Origin: Ruminococcaceae bacterium UBA1691 | GTDB lineage: Bacteria > Bacillota > Clostridia > Oscillospirales > Acutalibacteraceae | Length of the DNA: 10,004 nucleotides | Direction: 5' to 3' | NCBI GenBank assembly: GCA_002320555.1 | Contig: DCJV01000107.1 | Location: 1,392-11,395 of the forward strand | In this document: in pieces, positions 6,458 through 10,004 of the stretch | How the letters are laid out: every line of letters begins with the position of its first letter | Numbering within the stretch: the stretch's first letter is position 1 | Notes under the pieces: generated by a model | Told to the model about the DNA's origin: nothing | The model's input: the letters and a program-made list of their open reading frames with translations, nothing else | Database searches by the model: none | Program-made: the position numbers and the translations under genes

Positions 6458-7342
6458 TCAGCCGGTATAATCCTCCGAAAACCGGAGCACCACGCCCCCC
6501 AAATTGATCGTATCGCCGTCAAATAGCGTCTGGGGACCGGCAATCGCCTTTCCGTTGACCACTGTCCCAGCCTTTGAGCCTAGGTCCTCAATGACCCAAC
6601 CGTCCTCATACGGCGTCAGGCGGGCGTGGCGGGCGGATACCGTCGGCACCGGCAGCGTAACGTCCGCCTCTGGTGAACGGCCTACCAGGATGCTCCTTCC
6701 GGAGAGGTCATGCACCTCTCCCGTCGCCTCCTCCAGCAGGGCCGGCACCCTCTGGGAACGGATATCCTCATAGGATTGTGGGGCCTGGGGAGCCGGCGGC
6801 ACATAGAGCGGTTCCTCCAGAGGCGCTTCATACGGCACGGGGATCTCCTCGTGCTGAGGCTCCGGCGGCGCCTCAGCCTCTATCGCCTCCCGCCAGCCCT
6901 CCGGCGGCGGACTGTCCTGCGCACGCAAAAAGAGCACCACATTGCCCATCATAATGCTGTCCCCGTCATAGACGGGGGATTTCCGCTCAATTTTCTTCCC
7001 GTTGACATAGACGCCCGTTTTGGAATAGGTATCGTATACCACCCAGCCCTGCTTTCGGCGGGAAAGCACTGCATGAAAGCGGGAAATCGTATTGTACGCC
7101 AAAAAGATATCGCAGGTTTTGTTGCGCCCGATGGAGGTTTCCCAATGATCCAGCGGGAATTCGTCCCCGTTGGCTCCATTGACCAGAATCCCGAGCGTGA
7201 CAACCCGCGGACGGTTGCGCAGCAAAGAAAACAGGCAACGCAGGACAATCAGGAACGCAAGCAAAGGTAAGGCATACCGCCCGATCTCCACAAGCAGATG
7301 CATCCCGGACTGCAGCAGTTTTTCCACCATTGCCTCCATCAT
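6458..7342 (-). CDS. Membrane-anchored tandem FHA-domain protein
   Basis: Phosphothreonine-binding adaptor, probably linking Ser/Thr kinase signalling to the wall synthases encoded downstream. A hydrophobic segment at about 20-42 anchors it to the membrane, and the following RNRPR suggests the rest is cytoplasmic. FHA domain 1 spans about 48-140, with Gly72-Arg73, Ser87 and His90, and VNG at 113-115. A Pro/Glu-rich linker covers about 143-200. FHA domain 2 spans about 205-292, with Gly221-Arg222, Ser236, His239 and VNG at 262-264. The phosphate-binding Arg and Ser are present in both domains. The Asn of the usual SxNG motif is replaced by Thr109 in domain 1 and Ala258 in domain 2. The start at 7342 has AAAGGAGG 5 bases upstream; an adjacent ATG at 7339 is also possible. 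It is the first gene of the FHA-SEDS-PBP operon, behind the promoter at 7409-7437. Confidence 0.93.
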   Translation of the reverse strand: MMEAMVEKLLQSGMHLLVEIGRYALPLLAFLIVLRCLFSLLRNRPRVVTLGILVNGANGDEFPLDHWETSIGRNKTCDIFLAYNTISRFHAVLSRRKQGWVVYDTYSKTGVYVNGKKIERKSPVYDGDSIMMGNVVLFLRAQDSPPPEGWREAIEAEAPPEPQHEEIPVPYEAPLEEPLYVPPAPQAPQSYEDIRSQRVPALLEEATGEVHDLSGRSILVGRSPEADVTLPVPTVSARHARLTPYEDGWVIEDLGSKAGTVVNGKAIAGPQTLFDGDTINLGGVVLRFSEDYTG

Positions 7343-7408
7343 GGCCTCCTCCTTTTCTAAGCAAAATCTCTATCAGATGTTGCCGCACATATGGACATAC
7401 TTATTGTT

Positions 7409-7437
7409 AGCATACTGATATCCATCTGAAAAGTCAA
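7409..7437 (-). promoter_or_regulatory. Sigma-A type promoter of the FHA-SEDS-PBP operon
   Basis: The minus strand reads TTGACT (-35, at 7432-7437), a 17-base spacer, then TATGCT (-10, at 7409-7414). The expected start of transcription is near 7402, giving a leader of about 60 bases ending in a strong Shine-Dalgarno. It lies between the hppA terminator and the FHA gene, so the wall operon is transcribed independently of hppA. Confidence 0.8.
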
Positions 7438-7518
7438 TAAATCTCTCCCGAATTTACGCTTATTTAACATTTATCTGGCCTCCCAAAATGGAAAATCAGA
7501 TTTTTTCCTGTTGCATTG

Positions 7519-7555
7519 AAAAATCCGGCGGTGCAGTGTTCCGCGCCGCCGGATT
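7519..7555 (-). terminator. Intrinsic terminator of hppA
   Basis: On the minus strand AATCCGGCGG (7546-7555) and CCGCCGGATT (7522-7531) form a perfect 10-bp stem around a 14-base loop. The second arm runs into TTTTT at 7519-7523. It starts 13 bases after the hppA stop codon. Confidence 0.88.
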
Positions 7556-7568
7556 CTGTACTTCGGAT

Positions 7569-9575
<2,007 letters not shown>

Positions 9576-9658
9576 ATAAGACCTCCTGTTTGTGATTTTG
9601 GGATGAATTTGGTTCCCGAACAAGCAAAAGCTGCAGAAAACGCAACCATAACATAGAA

Positions 9659-9687
9659 ATATTACCATTTTCAAGGCTTTTTTGCAA
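9659..9687 (-). promoter_or_regulatory. Sigma-A type promoter of hppA
   Basis: The minus strand reads TTGCAA (-35, at 9682-9687), a 17-base spacer, then TAATAT (-10, at 9659-9664). The expected start of transcription is near 9652, giving a leader of about 77 bases. An overlapping, weaker alternative is TTGAAA, 17 bases, TTATGG slightly downstream. Apart from this promoter and the Shine-Dalgarno, nothing was seen in 9576-9658. Confidence 0.75.
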
Positions 9688-9718
9688 GTAGTTTGTCCAA
9701 TGTTTCATTTTTACTTAA

Positions 9719-9793
9719 ATCCCTTTTCCACAGGGACGGCAACAGGACGCTGCTGTGTAAAACAGCGCCCTGTCAGCTTGTCGAAAAAGGGAT
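9719..9793. repeat. Large nested inverted repeat (possible intergenic repeat element, part 1)
   Basis: An outer 9-bp stem joins ATCCCTTTT (9719-9727) to AAAAGGGAT (9785-9793). Nested inside, ACAGG-A-CGCTG (9742-9752) pairs with CAGCG-C-CCTGT (9763-9773), giving 10 bp with one A/C mismatch around a 10-base loop. No clear T-run follows on either strand, so it is not a convincing terminator. It may be a structured repeat element or the remains of one. Confidence 0.6.
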
Positions 9794-9908
9794 ATCGTTT
9801 CGTCAAAATACATAAGAACGATTTCGTAAAATTTCCCCGTTACGCTTGCCTTTTTGCTTGCCTTGACAAAGGAAAAAGAAATTGGAACGCGCTCAGGCCG
9901 CGCGGGCC

Positions 9909-9938
9909 CTTCCTTTTCCGTTTGGCCGGAAAAGGAAG
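9909..9938. repeat. Perfect 11-bp inverted repeat (possible intergenic repeat element, part 2)
   Basis: CTTCCTTTTCC (9909-9919) and GGAAAAGGAAG (9928-9938) pair perfectly around an 8-base loop. It is flanked by GGGCCC on one side and AAAAGGGGCC on the other, which could extend the stem past a bulge. No T-run follows. Together with the inverted repeat at 9719-9793 and the duplicated GCTTGCC near 9844-9862, it makes the end of the window look like a non-coding repeat region. No gene was supported in 9690-10004. Confidence 0.6.
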
Positions 9939-10004
9939 CAAAAGGGGCCGTTTTGCACGGCACTTCGGCAGCGGGCAGTTGAGCGGCACGTTGAAACCCG
10001 TTCG

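Noticed and set aside
7357..7470. 37-codon frame on the minus strand in front of the FHA gene, with GGGAGG 8 bases upstream
   Set aside because: The operon promoter at 7409-7437 lies inside it, so the main transcript would lack its start. Without an additional upstream promoter it is unlikely to be translated; conservation in relatives would be needed to revive it.
9576..9674. 33-residue N-terminal extension of hppA from an ATG at 9674
   Set aside because: It overlaps the promoter -10 and -35 region and has no good ribosome binding site, whereas the ATG at 9575 has AGGAGGT 5 bases upstream and begins directly with the first membrane helix, as in the family.
9719..9793. Inverted repeat as a terminator for a gene beyond the right edge
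   Set aside because: Neither strand shows a T-run directly after the stem; on the minus strand it is followed by TTTAAGT only. Kept as a repeat instead.
9715..9963. 82-codon open frame on the minus strand
   Set aside because: It begins with GTG without a Shine-Dalgarno, runs through both inverted repeats, and its translation has no recognisable domain. It is better explained as non-coding repeat sequence, though a small protein cannot be fully excluded.

Overview
The window carries six protein-coding genes, all on the minus strand, so the biological reading order is from right to left. Gene content, perfectly spaced sigma-A type promoters, strong Shine-Dalgarno sites (including one that rescues a TTG start) and moderate-to-high GC suggest a member of the Clostridia (Bacillota), plausibly an Oscillospiraceae-like gut lineage. 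That assignment is an inference; there is no rRNA or other marker gene to fix it.

Right end (9576-10004): no convincing gene. This 429-base stretch holds the hppA promoter and 5' leader, plus two large inverted repeats that look like an intergenic repeat element. Next is hppA (9575 to 7569), a membrane-bound ion-pumping pyrophosphatase of the K+-dependent type, closed by an intrinsic terminator at 7519-7555. It is a self-contained single-gene unit.

Middle (7437 to about 3548): a cell-wall synthesis operon with its own promoter. Its order is a membrane-anchored protein with two FHA (phosphothreonine-binding) domains, a SEDS-family glycosyltransferase (FtsW/RodA type), and a short class B penicillin-binding transpeptidase. 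The SEDS protein and the PBP would form a polymerase/crosslinker pair; the FHA protein is the likely regulatory link to Ser/Thr kinase signalling. The order resembles the actinobacterial fhaB-(pstP)-rodA-pbpA-pknA-pknB cluster, but no kinase or phosphatase lies in this window. A weak terminator-like hairpin follows the PBP gene.

Left part (3483 to 1): a second operon with a near-consensus promoter (TTGACG, 17 bases, TATAAT). It encodes a MacB/LolD-type ABC ATPase and an overlapping FtsX-like permease that runs off the left edge of the window. The permease has a long coiled-coil hairpin inserted in its first extracytoplasmic region. The short 5' leader of this operon has a perfect hairpin, a pairing that could mask the ATPase ribosome binding site, and a possible nine-residue leader peptide, so it may be a regulatory leader.

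No tRNA, rRNA, CRISPR array, insertion sequence or phage gene was seen. The window is mainly ordinary chromosomal cell-envelope and energy metabolism. The less ordinary points are the FHA-SEDS-PBP module, the coiled-coil permease, the ABC leader region and the right-end inverted repeats.
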